64,000 nt of DNA. Source: Siphonodentalium dalli. Taxonomy: Eukaryota; Mollusca; Scaphopoda; Gadilida; Siphonodentaliidae. A model generated the notes under the pieces. That model was not told the origin of the DNA. It searched no databases and saw only the letters and a list, made by a program, of their open reading frames with translations. Position 1 is the stretch's first letter, and every line of letters begins with the position of its first letter. This document shows positions 9,802-20,809 of this stretch, one piece after another. The position numbers and the translations under genes were made by a program. The stretch is taken from contig CP136061.1 in assembly GCA_032622095.1 (NCBI GenBank), positions 263,472,077-263,536,076 of the forward strand, written 5' to 3'.

Positions 9802-10176
9802 ATGTTCCCCGTGTATAGAGGCGTACCACGGCAATATGGTAACGGTATTGGTTCAATTTTCAAATCACTTATGAGATCTGCTGTACCATTTCTAAAACCG
9901 ATTGGTCGGACAGCTTTACAACTTGCGAAAAAACACACTTTTGGTGTTGCAGATGAAATTATTAATCAAGGTAAAAGTCCGAAAGAAGCGTTGATGTCTG
10001 AAGGTAAAAAAGCTTTAAAATCTTTTGGCACACAAGCTAAAAATCAAATTTTGAACTCGAGACAAAAACCTAGAAAAAGAGTAGCGAATTCAAAAATGAA
10101 TCATTCAGCTGTCAAACGCCGAAAAAGTCAGTCGAAAAAACATCCTAGCAGTCGAGCTCTTGATATTTTTGATTAA
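9802..10176 (+). CDS. Small basic core or minor capsid protein
   Basis: A 124-residue protein opening MFPVYRGVPRQYGNGIGSIF, followed by an amphipathic helix (residues ~17-45) and a strongly basic C-terminal half with KPRKRVANS and KRRKSQSKK clusters. Glycine-rich starts followed by an amphipathic helix are typical of small proteins encoded just before the Polinton major capsid gene; they have been compared with adenovirus pVI. A role as internal capsid cement, protease cofactor or membrane-lytic peptide is therefore plausible but unproven. It begins 5 bases after the minor capsid stop and ends 2 bases before the major capsid start. It is intact. Confidence 0.6.
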   Translation: MFPVYRGVPRQYGNGIGSIFKSLMRSAVPFLKPIGRTALQLAKKHTFGVADEIINQGKSPKEALMSEGKKALKSFGTQAKNQILNSRQKPRKRVANSKMNHSAVKRRKSQSKKHPSSRALDIFD

Positions 10177-10178
10177 TC

Positions 10179-11483
10179 ATGGCACAAATGGTAAATGGAT
10201 CATGCGAATGCAATAAATCGGAACTTGATATAACACATGTTCCACCAACGGTGGCTACAATGTCAGAATCGCAGTGGATCGAAAATCATCCGATTGCACC
10301 GCTGAATAATTCTGCTCCGATAGAGTTTGTCATACCATCTCAAACCGAAAAGTGGACAGATATTAATCAATCTTATCTTTATGTGAAATTCAAAATTACA
10401 AAAAAAGATGGAACTAATTTGGGGGCTGGTACGGAATTAGCACCTGTTAACAATTTCTTTCATAGTATGTTCAGCAGTATCGATGTTTACTTGAACAACA
10501 AATTGATAACTTCGAATTCTGACACTTACCCATACCGAGCATATTTCGAAAATCTGTTGGGATACTCTCCAGAATATAAAGATAATCAATTAGCAAATTT
10601 AGAAATGTGGTATGGCGATACAGCAGAACATTTTGAAGAGAGTACCAAAGGTGGTACTAATGCTGGATTAACTTCTAGAGAAAGTTTGATCGGTGGTAGT
10701 AAAATTGTTGAACTATGTGGACGCTTACACACTGATCTGTTTCTTCAAGAAAAATATTTACCAAATGGAATTGATATTCGTATCAGATTAAACAGATCAC
10801 CATCAAAATTTTGCCTCATTGGCGCCGAGGATGGACAAATTGTTTTCGAATCAGCAGTGTTCCATGTGAGAACAGTTAGTCTCTTTCTAGCGGTCTCAAA
10901 TAAATTAAATCAAGAAATTGTCCAGTCAAAAATGAAAATACCTATCAGACGAGTAGAAATAAAAACTTTCACAATTAGTACTGGAATTAGATAAAAAATT
11001 GAAGACCACTTATTTCAAGGACAATTACCAAAGAGAATTTTTATTGCGTTGGTCGAAAATAAAGATATGAATGGAGATTTGGGTACCAATCCATTCCACT
11101 TCAAACATTTCAGTTTGAATAAATTGGAAGTTAGTCAAGACGGTCATACAATACATAACCGTCCATTTGAACCAAACTTCGCAACAAAACAATGTCTCAG
11201 ATCATATTTATCTTTGTATCAATCTTTAGGAATGTTTGGTGTTAACAAATCAATTGGCATTAATTTAAAAAAATATATGAATGGTTATTGTTTGTGGGGT
11301 TTCGACTTGACACCGGACCAAGGAAGCGACGAGGGGCATCTACATCCTATAAAGACAGGGAACCTGCGTTTGGAGCTTCAGTTCTTGACAGCTCTCACTA
11401 CAGCCGTCAACGTTTTGGTGTATGCTGAATTTGACAGTGAAATAGAGATCACAGCTTTGAGAGAAGTGCTTACTGACTATTAG
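10179..11483 (+). pseudogene. Double jelly-roll major capsid protein with one in-frame stop
   Basis: Reading one frame from the ATG at 10179 to the TAG at 11483 gives 434 codons, interrupted once by a TAA at 10992-10994 (codon 272). Both halves are otherwise clean and in the same frame. The first half holds PIEFVIPSQTEKWTDI and FHSMFSSIDVYLN, with AYFENLLGYS after it; the second holds QLPKRIFIALVEN, FHFKHF and the terminal ITALREVLTDY. These blocks and the length fit the major capsid proteins of Polintons and adintoviruses, which form pseudo-hexameric capsomers. A nonsense substitution explains the break better than an indel. The next gene begins directly after the stop. Confidence 0.88.
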
Positions 11484-11484
11484 G

Positions 11485-11941
11485 ATGGATTCACATCACA
11501 GCTATGGAACTACTATGAAGAATACCAACGTTCACAAAACTTTGCTCCGAGATGGAACCTGATCTTGGACACACTCAACAACGCTATGATTGAAGAACTA
11601 CAAGAACTTATTCGCAAGGAAGTGTCAGCAAACTGTGAAGGATGTAAAATAGAACATCCTAGTCAACGTGAACATTTTCTGTGTTTGTCTCTACAACTGA
11701 TGATTGGACAAACCAGTTTATCGACTTAGCACTGATTAAACTTGACATATACAATGTTATGGAAAGATGGTTCCCGAAGCTGATAGGGTTAAACCCACAC
11801 TGCAAGGAGAAGTTCGAAGCATTCATCATGTGGGATCATCTGAGAAACAGTTTGGAGCTCAACCGCAAAAAATTCGACGCAGAGTGGACTCTGATGTGGT
11901 CACAGCGAGTCAAAGAGAATTACAACGATGCAGACAGCTGA
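11485..11941 (+). pseudogene. Conserved Cys/His protein between capsid and protease, frameshifted
   Basis: Protein-like sequence begins right after the major capsid stop. A frame open from 11484 reads SQLWNYYEEYQR and LIRKEVSANCEGCKIEHPSQ, then REHFLCL. Near 11676-11690 it shifts into a second frame, which continues to 11941 (IDLALIKLD, MERWFPKLIGL). An ATG at 11485 lies in yet another frame, so a second small indel near the start is likely. The CxxC...HPSQxxHxxC pattern could bind zinc. Equivalent short proteins sit next to the protease in other invertebrate Polintons; the function is unknown. The second frame overlaps the start of the protease by 14 bases. Confidence 0.55.
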
Positions 11942-12400
11942 ACTTCAATATATTCTGGACAATTCCTGGTTGTGTAAACTTAACACATATGTTTGTGCTA
12001 GAGATCAGTTACCAGAGAAGAAACCACAACATATTCAAGCATATATTGTGAACACGCACTCATCGGACCAGCCAGGAGAACACTGGACCTTGATGTTATT
12101 CAAGGGAAGATCAGCTGTATACTTCGACTCTTTGGACTACCACCACCGAGACGATATATGTTACCATTCATAAAAAGGAACTCATCAGCATGGACTATGA
12201 ATACAACACGATATCAACATCGTGCGACAAATGTGTGTGGATTATATTGTATATTCGCACTCCACCACATGATGAAAGGAAAGAGGATGAAAAGATTATT
12301 CAATTCTCGGGATTTCTTCAAGAATGACAGAACAATAGTTCGATGGTTTGGAAAACACTATGGTCGATTATACAGAAAAGCAAATTTGCTGTTGAATTAA
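11928..12400 (+). pseudogene. Adenain-like cysteine protease, one frameshift
   Basis: A maturation protease of the adenain/Ulp1 fold, expected to cleave virion precursors. From the ATG at 11928 the first frame holds the catalytic His (codon 12081, GEHWTLM) and Asp (12126, VYFDS). The frame changes near 12130 at a TTT run, after which the second frame holds the oxyanion Gln (12215, TTRYQHRA) and the catalytic Cys (12236, NVCGLYC), ending at 12400. The order His-Asp-Gln-Cys and total length near 157 codons fit Polinton proteases. All catalytic residues survive, but they lie on both sides of the break. It is the last recognisable gene of the element. Confidence 0.85.
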
Positions 12401-12850
12401 ACTTCACCAGCACATCGACGGCTGATACACATACAACGCAAAGAAGACGACGACCAGATAACAACGAATGTGTCAACAACTCCACAAAAAATAGACTCTT
12501 TTGTTATTGATTCAGCGTAGGATGTTGTAGGATGTTGTAGGATGTTCAATTAAGTTTCTTCAAATCTGAGACCTTGTTTTGTACATAAATTATTGTTCTT
12601 TGTTAATATTATTGATGTATAATAATATATTATTGTTCATTGTTCTTGTTCTTGTGTTTGAAAAATAAATGATAAATTTCAACAAAATCGTTTTCACTGT
12701 AGGATCCCCACCAATTGATTCTGTTCGTGTCGATGTGTCATCTCTGGTCAGAATTATACAAACTTTAAATTAGTAATGAAAAAATGTCTAAGTCCATTTT
12801 CATTTTTTCGATCAGAAATGTCACATCAATGACAGGAACATCTATCCTCA
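12401..12850. other. Element right flank without a recognisable terminal repeat
   Basis: No gene is seen. Three perfect copies of GTAGGATGTT lie at 12517-12546, and an AATAAA occurs at 12664. I looked for the complement of the terminal repeat at 387-584 and for anything like 1-188, and found neither here nor up to about 13.4 kb. The element may be truncated just after the protease. Confidence 0.5.
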
Positions 12851-13043
12851 GGGTGGGAACTATGACCCAGTACCCCCCAGACATGGGCACTATGGCCCAG
12901 TACCCCCAGACATGGGCACTATGGCCCAGTACCCCCCAGACATGGGCACTATGGCCCAGTATCCCCCCAGACATGGGCACTATGGCCCAGTATCCCCCCA
13001 GACATGGGCACTATGGCCCAGTGGGCCATAGTGCCCATGTCTG
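12851..13043. repeat. ~30 bp minisatellite closed by a perfect palindrome
   Basis: Five full units of 29-31 bp (core ACATGGGCACTATGGCCCAG) follow a degenerate one. The last unit (12999-13020) is followed by one G and then its exact complement (13022-13043), making a perfect palindrome with 22 bp arms. Open frames on both strands are by-products of the repeat. Confidence 0.92.
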
Positions 13044-13222
13044 TGCGAAAATAGTTTACATATTTATAAATATCTATTCATAAATACTAAGTAGGATATC
13101 AAAAATAATATGTTTTGATAATTTTTCCCACCAGAGATTGGCAGAATCTAGTAAAATGTGGGTCTTTGAACACAACACACAAATCACTTCAGCCAATCAG
13201 CTTGCACTGTTCTATTTTAGTC

Positions 13223-13242
13223 CCGGTCAGAATTCTGACCGG
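13223..13242. repeat. 20 bp perfect palindrome
   Basis: CCGGTCAGAATTCTGACCGG is its own complement. It lies in otherwise unremarkable sequence (13044-13367) between the minisatellite and the next dispersed repeat. Nothing else is seen in that stretch. Confidence 0.8.
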
Positions 13243-13367
13243 AGATCAACACAATGGTGATAGTCGTACCGGTCTATAAAAGCAGAGCGATGGCAAGGTT
13301 TATAGTCCGGGGACCAGTCAAGTTATTTATCAACATTTTGTTCAACGAAATGAAATGAAATATCTAA

Positions 13368-13770
13368 CGTGATTTTAGAGTTATCCATCTTCATCTGCAA
13401 CTTGGTTCGAGACCGTCTTCTCGTCGACTTTTTTTACCAGGCCACTAAAAAGTACGGATGGTGAAAAGTAATAGATTTCAAAAATCGCTATCTGATCACT
13501 CTGAGCTTTGATGGGTGGTTTCCTCCACTCGAATCAAATATCTTTTACCCCCGAAGCCAAAGAAATAGTAATTGTTACATAATTGCTCTAAATAATCGAC
13601 TCCTTAATCACAGCAGATTTATGGGTAATTGAGAGTGAAGGCTTTCCAATGAATGGCAACAAGCCATATTTCCAACTAAATCCTGAAAAATTACCCATAA
13701 TTCTGCTGTGGTTAAGGAGTCGATTATTTAGGGCATTACTGTAATTCGGATTATGCATCTTTAAATCCAT
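13368..13770 (+). repeat. Dispersed repeat family R1, interrupted by a MITE
   Basis: The blocks CCAGGCCACTAAAAAGTAC, CTGATCACTCTGAGC and AGCCAAAGAAATAGTAAT recur in the same order at 59273-59472, and in part in both orientations at 41236-41576. Here R1 is split: its 3' part (ATTCGGATTATGCATCTTTAA) resumes only after the MITE at 13576-13743. The uninterrupted 59 kb copy shows the two parts were once adjacent. Confidence 0.75.
13576..13743. mobile_element. MITE with ~55 bp inverted repeats (family R2)
   Basis: The left arm (ATAATCGACTCCTTAATCAC, then GCAGATTTATGGGTAA) is complemented at 13691-13743, and both ends read TTACA-TAATGC-type sequence outward. A second, smaller copy is at 59832-59941. 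No coding capacity. It is nested inside R1. Confidence 0.75.
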
Positions 13771-14173
13771 TGATGCTTTTAGCAGTTTCACAACACTAGC
13801 AGTTTCGAAATAATCATGCAATGTTGGTTTGAGCACTGCATTAACCGACTGATAATCATAAAACATTGAAATCAACTGACATGACTATTGGAACAGTTGT
13901 TGGAAATTTTATTATCAAAATCCACCAATAAATATCACTTTATAGATGGTCTATCTCTTCTGGGGCACAATTACAACAACAACAACAATCCCAATTTGAA
14001 GACTACAAACAGTTATTTCGTGAATAAAATACAGATGAAATCGTAAGATCGTGGTAGATCCATAGTTGAAATACAATTTGCCTTGATGGATGCTGTTAAC
14101 AAGATAGAGTTGTCCTTCTTGTTATGCTTTTGGTATGCACTGAACATTTTTGTGAAGATTATTTAAATAGCTC

Positions 14174-14802
14174 TAGGCTGGTCGTCAAACCCAAAACTAG
14201 GTGCATACCCTTGATAAATTTGTAATGAAGGTATTTTGGTGTCATTTGAAGCAGGAATATCTCCTCTATAACATATCCAAAATCCGCTAAAATACACATT
14301 GAGCAAACATTTTTACAGCAATTTTAAAAATACTCATTTTTCAGCCTTGGCAAGTTGGTTTTTCAACAATATCCTCTTAGGCATCTACAGAAAGCCTTAC
14401 TCCTCCAATCGATATATATGCAGTTTGTGTGAAATTAGAATACAGGGGTGAATAGAGTGACAAGGACAGAAACTAATGCAATTTTGGCCATGAAATATTG
14501 GCCGTCACTCCAAGCCATGCTATGACGAAAGCAACATATTGGAAAACCAACTAGAAATGAAAAAAGTATTGTTAAATATCATTAAAGGTACACATATCTT
14601 TAAAACAAATCCATCTGATGGGTGGGATTAAACCTAATGACTTAAGTCTTTAAAGTTCTGGTTTTAGAATGCATCCAAACATAATAATTTCGTGCATGCA
14701 ACATGCGAAGTAATGTTTTGCCACAAAGTGTGTGGTAGTTTTTATGAATTTATGACTTCATTACATATTTATTCCGGGTCTAACCTTCTGACGACCAGCC
14801 TA
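14174..14802. mobile_element. Putative 0.63 kb DNA transposon remnant with 14 bp inverted ends
   Basis: TAGGCTGGTCGTCA (14174-14187) is exactly complemented at 14789-14802, and both ends are bordered by TA and CTC-like bases, which would fit a TA-target element. The interior has no open frame of note. The pairing could still be chance plus decay. Between 13.77 and 14.17 kb I see nothing recognisable. Confidence 0.45.
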
Positions 14803-14934
14803 CTCTGAAAACTGACTATATAAAATATATATTAATTGTTAAAACTACTCGACTGATATCTATTATTTTATACCCCGGAATCTGTATTAAACTTTCTGGG
14901 AAGAGATATATCATCATTAACGATATGGGCGGTC

Positions 14935-15063
14935 TCCCCTCGCTGTGGATACCGGCGGCCTTCCCTGTGGATACGGGCGGCCTTCCCTGTGGATACGGGC
15001 GGCCTTCGCTGTGGATACGGGCGGCCTTTCCTGTGGATACGGGCGGCCTTCCCTGTGGATATA
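14935..15063. repeat. 22 bp minisatellite
   Basis: About six copies of GTGGATACGGGCGGCCTTCC-type units, GC-rich within AT-rich surroundings. The minus-strand open frame across it (TGKAARIHRKGRP repeats) is a by-product. The next 640 bases (15064-15704) hold AT-rich sequence with no feature I recognise. Confidence 0.92.
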
Positions 15064-15704
15064 GGTTTTAAAATAGTCACATCCACTAAAACTCCGTTAA
15101 CGATGATTAGGAAATGATCAGACAGAAAACGTCTACATAATATAATTGTTCTCGCAAAGAGATGAATATTTTTTAATCCAGTAAGTATTTTCTCCTAACA
15201 TATATATGATAATACATACCAAATAAAGAATATTATGATGAGTCGTATTATGAGTTGTAAGCGCACCAAATTTGGAGTTTACAACTGACGTAAAGCACAC
15301 GAATCTAAATAAGGAAATGGTGCAATATCGTGACTCATCTTATAAACAATCCACTGCGCTTTTTGCGAGAAAATATAAACAACAGTCGATCTGTATTTTT
15401 CGGACACAAAACATGTTTTGTGAATAATATCGCATTCATATCATCATTATGCTATGCTATGTATTAGTATATTCTTGAGGAAATTATCATAATTTGATAA
15501 TGTTATTTCTGAATTATAACTTATAACGAAGGCTGCCCGTCCCTTTAATAATAATATAGACAGGAATGTAAAGCTGGCCACTTGAGACACCCGCTAGTGT
15601 CAAACCCTATTTCTGCAAAAAAAAAATTCCATTTATAAAACCATTTCTTCCTTTCAGTCACTGCTTAATTCGAATAGCTATCACCATCACCATCTGAGTC
15701 ATAA

Positions 15705-15960
15705 CCAAGCCTGAGTTTAGTGCGTCTGTCATTTGCTGAATGAGGTCCCCTTAAGGTGAATTTAGTGATGCTATCCCACATAACTGAGGTTCCCAATGGG
15801 TGCATATCACAATATTCACCATTTGGGAACTTCAATCTGAGTCTATGTCTCCCATAGCAGATGAGGCCATGCAGAATGAGGTATATCGGGCTAGCATCAC
15901 TAAATTCACCCTCTGGGGACCTCATTCTGCAAATGACAGGCACACTAAACTCAGGCTTGG
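15705..15960. mobile_element. Foldback MITE (family R5)
   Basis: Arms of about 70 bp starting CCAAGCCTGAGTTTAGTG at 15705 and ending with its near-complement at 15960 enclose a ~115 bp centre. The inner arm motif GTGAATTTAGTGATGCTA is shared with the related element at 26346-26765. No protein is encoded. From 15961 to 16907 I see no gene or clear repeat. Confidence 0.82.
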
Positions 15961-16915
15961 TCACATCCTATACTAATAAGAAGCAATACTATGGTTATGA
16001 CTTCGCAATCTCAGATGGCGACACGTCAATCTCACACAGAAGCTTTCCATACTTGCCTATATTATTTTTAAAGTAATTGCACAGCTGAATGGCATGTGAA
16101 TTTATTTACTGGCCGCTTGTGATAAGAATTTCCAACAACTGTGATTGAAAATTATATCCACTTAAAAGATGGACAAATTCTGATTATTCATATGTTCAAA
16201 ATCATGGCTCAAAATAAAAACAATTCTAATGACTGTCAAAATGACAGGCACCAAATGGATAGTGTTGGTCATTTCAAAATGGTGCCTGTCAAATTTTCAG
16301 ATGTACTGAATGAGACCATATTTAAATTTCCAATCAACTTATTAATCGTCAATGAGTGAGTTAGTGAGCGTCCAATCTCCACCCAGGAAAAACCCAAGTT
16401 GTTTTAGTTTTCAAAAGTTCAAAAACATTCCGTCGATTAATACATACAAATAATTGCACTAACTCTGAATTGATCTGAAATTAAAAAAGAACTATTTTTT
16501 ACGTTCAATGTCCGATTTGGCCAGTAATGGCTCCTTGGATGTACCCAAACAGATACAGATTGTTTTAAAATTTGCATTGGACAAAATGTCCGACAGATAC
16601 AGAAGTGCACTGGACATAAGCTTTTTTTCGTCAGACAATGACCGTGACTGGCCACTTATTTTGAGCCTTGATAAAAATAGATTATAAATAAATTATATGT
16701 GAAATATATTCACATGGAAACAGGGTTCTTGCTGTTGGCGGCCATTTATTTTGGAAAATGGCCAACGAAAATTTCATTGGGCCAAAAAGTTTCAAGTTTA
16801 ACCCACAGGGAGCCTCACACAGATGGAAGCATGCACTACAGGGTGTCGTCTGCTACAGTCTATGTGGGGCTCTTTAAAGGGTTAATAACCGAGGCGATAT
16901 ATATAAAGTTTAATG

Positions 16916-17437
16916 TAGGGCCCTGCGAATCAATTCGATTCGATGTGATTCGGAATCTTTTGTATGATTCGATTCAAAATCAGCTGTCCTGATTCGAATT
17001 GTAACGAATCATTGGCACCATTCTCAACGGACACCTTTGCTTTTTCTCGAAGACAGATTATGAAGCGAATGAAAGACTACATGCACAAACACTGTTATAA
17101 ACTGAGCTATGCTTTATAGACCACCGAATCATTGCACGACTGATGTAACTTATCTAAGCAAAATTTCATATATGTCGAACTTCTGCTGTGTGAATGTGAT
17201 TGCTTACTGGCTGTTTCATTATTTTATAGCAGAGATGGACACAACAAATGCACACTTAATACTTATCTTCGTTACCAAGTGAGCAAATTGATACCGGTAC
17301 AGCCACTCAGTCCAGTGATATCTATATCTTCACTCTTGATACCACTGATGCAATGATTCGATTTGAAATTCAATTCGATTCGGAATCACTTGGCTGATTC
17401 GATTCGAAATGAAAATGTCCCGATTCGCAGGGCCCTA
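16916..17437. mobile_element. hAT-like MITE with degenerate 8 bp target duplication
   Basis: The ends read TAGGGCCCTGCGAATC and its complement. The flanking octamers, GTTTAATG and GTTTCAAG, agree at six of eight positions, as expected for an old 8 bp duplication. GATTCGATTC-type repeats lie just inside each end. The 522 bp interior encodes nothing recognisable. The hAT assignment rests on end bases and duplication length only. Confidence 0.7.
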
Positions 17438-17839
17438 GTTTCAAGGCTATTGTAGCAGTTATAAAAATATTATATTACACATGTTTCTAATGTTTCTAAT
17501 ACATTGAACTAACAACCCTAAATATTAAAACTTGACAACGGAGCCACGCCCTCTCAATGCCTCTGACCATCTTTCCATAAAACTATTAACTGATCGTTAT
17601 CGCTTAGCACGGACTGTGATATATTTTAACTTCAAATTACGTGCGAAATACTGACTTCACTTCCTTCTCAGTTTGGAATCGTCCATTCTATTTGGTTTTA
17701 CTTCAATCAACATCGCTAACTCTTATACCTGCTTTTCCTTCTTAAATAAAAGCTTTTATAACTTTTTATCTAAAATGATAATTATGGAACACAAAATCCT
17801 AATTTTCATAATAGGAATCCAGACCTGAATCGCACCATA

Positions 17840-18630
17840 TTCATACTTGTGTCACCCTTCATGATTGTGGCCCACCCAAATTATATAATAAAAACCAAAA
17901 ACAGCATTCCTCTAACCCGTGCGGTTGCCACAGGAGGTGACCAAAATGGCAATGTCAGCCGTTTTGGTATTTATGAACCGATTTTTACCAAACAAACGAC
18001 GCGGTAAGGTGGCCTACCCCAAATTTAACTATAAAAACCAAAAACCGTACACCTCTAGCCCGTGCTGTTGCCACATGAGGTGGCCAAAATGGCAACGATA
18101 GCCGTTTTGGTATTTATGAACCGATTTTGACCAAATAAACGACGCGGTAGGGTGGCCCACCAAAATTTAACTTAAAAACCGAAACGCACCCCTCTAGCCC
18201 GTCCGGTTGCCAAAATGGCAACCATAGACGTTTTGGTATTTAAGAACCGATTTTGACAAAATAAACGACGCGGTATATTGGCCCACCCCAAATTATACTA
18301 TAAAACCAAAACCACACACATCTAGCCCATGTGGTTGCCACATAAGGTGGCCAAAATGCCAACCATAGACATTCTGGTATTTCTGAACAGAGTATGACCA
18401 AATAAACGATGTGTTAGGGTTGCCCACCCCCAAATTATACTCAAAATGGCAGCCATAGTCGATTTGGTAATTAACCGATTTTGACCAAATAAACGATAAA
18501 TTATACTATAAAATCTGAAAACTGCCCCCTCTAGCCCATGCAGTTGCCACACGAGGTTGCCAATATGGCAACCATTGACATTCTTTTTGGCCACCTCCTG
18601 TGGCAACCTCATGGGCTAGAGGGATGCGTT
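17840..18630 (-). repeat. Left arm of a palindromic satellite (~125-140 bp units)
   Basis: About five degenerate units, each with CTAGCCCGTGCGGTTGCCAC, then GGCCAAAATGGCAACCATAG, then ACCAAATAAACGACGCGGTA, then GGTGGCCCACCCCAAATTAT. The same units return in the opposite orientation at 20810-21440. Short frames in it are repeat by-products. Between 17438 and 17840 I see nothing. Confidence 0.85.
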
Positions 18631-18639
18631 TTTAGCTCA

Positions 18640-20806
18640 ACTTACTTTGTAAGTTTGAGCTATTGCCATGGCTTGGCGTCCGTATGTTTGTGTGTCCGTC
18701 AACAATTTCCTTTGGCGCGGGCTACAGGTCGTATCTTTGGTCTGATCTTTATGAAATTTGTCATGAATGTTGACATTGACATGTAGATGGGAACGAGTCA
18801 TTTTGGAGTCATTCGACCAAAAAAATGGCCGCTGGTGGCATCTTGGATTTTACTCGTTGCATCACTAAATCCTTTGACACATCCTACAGACCACTTTTCT
18901 GATCCGATCATCACCAAACTTCATATGGATCATCGGGGCGACCTCTAGATGGGAACGAGTAATTTTGGGGTCATTTGGCCAAAAAACATGGCCGCCATCA
19001 GCCATCTTGGATTTTACTCTTTGATTCACTAAATCCTTTGACACATCCTACAGACCACATCTCTGATCCGATCATCACCAAACTTCATATGGATCATCGG
19101 AGCGACCTCTCGATGGGAACGAGTGATTTTAGGGTCATTTGGCATAAAAACATGGCCGCCATCAGCCATCTTGGATTTTACTCTTTGCGTCACTAAATAC
19201 TTTGGCGCGGGCTACAAGTCGTATCTTTGATCTGATCATCATAAAATATGTCCAAAATGTTGACATTTACATGTAGATGGGAACGAGTCATTTTAGGATC
19301 ATTCGGCCAAAAAACATGGCCGCCAGCAGCCATCTTGGATTTTACTCTTTGCATCACTAAATCCTTTGACACATCCTACAGACCACTTCTCTGATCCGAT
19401 GATCACCAAACTTCATATGGATCATCGGGGCGACCTCTAGATGGGAAAAGTCATTTTGGGGTCATTTGGCCAAAAAACATGGCCACCATCAGCCATCTTG
19501 GATTTTACTCTTTGCATCACTAAATACTTTGGCGCGGGATACAGGTCGTATCTTTGGTCTGATCTTTATGAAATTTGTCATGAATGTTGACATTGACATG
19601 TAGATGGGAACGAGTTATTTTGGGGTCATTCGGCCAAAAAACATGGCCGCTGGTGGCCATCTTGGATTTTACTCTTTGCATCACTAAATCCTTTGACACA
19701 TCCTACAGACCACTTCTCTGATCCGATGATCACCAAACTTCATATGGATCATCGGGGCGACCTCTAGATGGGAACGAGTCATTTTGGGGTCATTTGGCCA
19801 AAAAACATGGCCACCATCAGCCATCTTGGATTTTACTCTTTGCATCACTAAATACTTTGGCGCGGGCTTCAGGTCGTATCTTTGGTCTGATCTTTATGAA
19901 ATTTGTCATTGACATGTAGATGGGAACGAGTCATTTTAGGGTCATTTGGCCAAAAAACATGGCCGCTGGTGGCCATCTTGGATTTCAAATTTGAATCCAT
20001 TGGCGCGGGCTACAGGCCGTACTGTTTGTCTGATCATCATAAAATATGTCATGAATGTTGACATTTACATGTAGATGGGAACGAGTCATTTTGGGGTTAT
20101 TTGGCCAAAAAACATGGCCGCTGGTGGCCATCTTGGATTTCAAAATTGAATCCATTGGCGCAGGCTACAGGCCGTACTGTTTGTGTGATCATCATAAAAT
20201 TTGTTATGAATGTTGACATTTACATGTAGATGGGAACGAGTCAGTCGTATCTTTGGTCTGATCTTTATGAAATTTGTCACGAATGTTGACATTGACATGT
20301 AGATGGGAACGAGTCATTTTGGGGTCATTCGGCCAAAAAACATGGCCGCTGGTGGCCATCTTGGATTTCAAATTTGAACCCATTGGCGCGGGCTACAGGC
20401 CGTACTGTTTGTATGATCATCATAAAATATGTCATGAATGTTGACATTGACATGTAGATGGGAACGAGCCATTTTGGGGTTATTCGGCCAAAAAACATGG
20501 CTGCTGGTGGCCATCTTCATACCAGATCCCTGATCTGATCATCATCAAACTTCATATGGATCATCGGGGTGACCTCTTGATGGGAACGAGTCATTTTTGG
20601 GTCATTCGGCAAAAACATATGGCCAATCTTTGTATGACTAAATACTTCTACAAAATCCGTTAGCATGGGTTATAGACCGATCTCATTTACATCTTGTCTT
20701 ACTTTTCAATTAGCACCTTTCCTAATTCCTCCATTTACTGTCAACCATAAAATGATTCCCCTACCTAAGTTGAGCTACAGTGTCATTGACACTTTCATTT
20801 TTGTTT
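18640..20806 (+). mobile_element. Non-autonomous Helitron/Helentron-like element with ~180 bp tandem array
   Basis: It begins near GTAAGTTTGAGCTATTGCCA and ends with GTTGAGCTACAGTGTC and a perfect hairpin AGTGTCA-T-TGACACT (20779-20793). Inside are roughly ten ~180 bp units marked by CATGTAGATGGGAACGAGTC, CCAAAAAACATGGCCGCC and CATCTTGGATTTTACTCTTT. The same ends and array recur at 48240-49985. Short opposed ends, a 3' hairpin and an internal array are known traits of Helentron-derived elements in molluscs. No Rep/helicase is encoded. It sits inside the palindromic satellite. Confidence 0.6.
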
Positions 20807-20809
20807 TTA

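Noticed and set aside
12765-13083. Opposed frames over the 30 bp minisatellite
   Set aside because: Both follow the repeat period; no protein character outside it.
14868-15086. Minus-strand frame with STGKAARIHRKGRP repeats
   Set aside because: Product of the 22 bp minisatellite; no start context or conserved domain.
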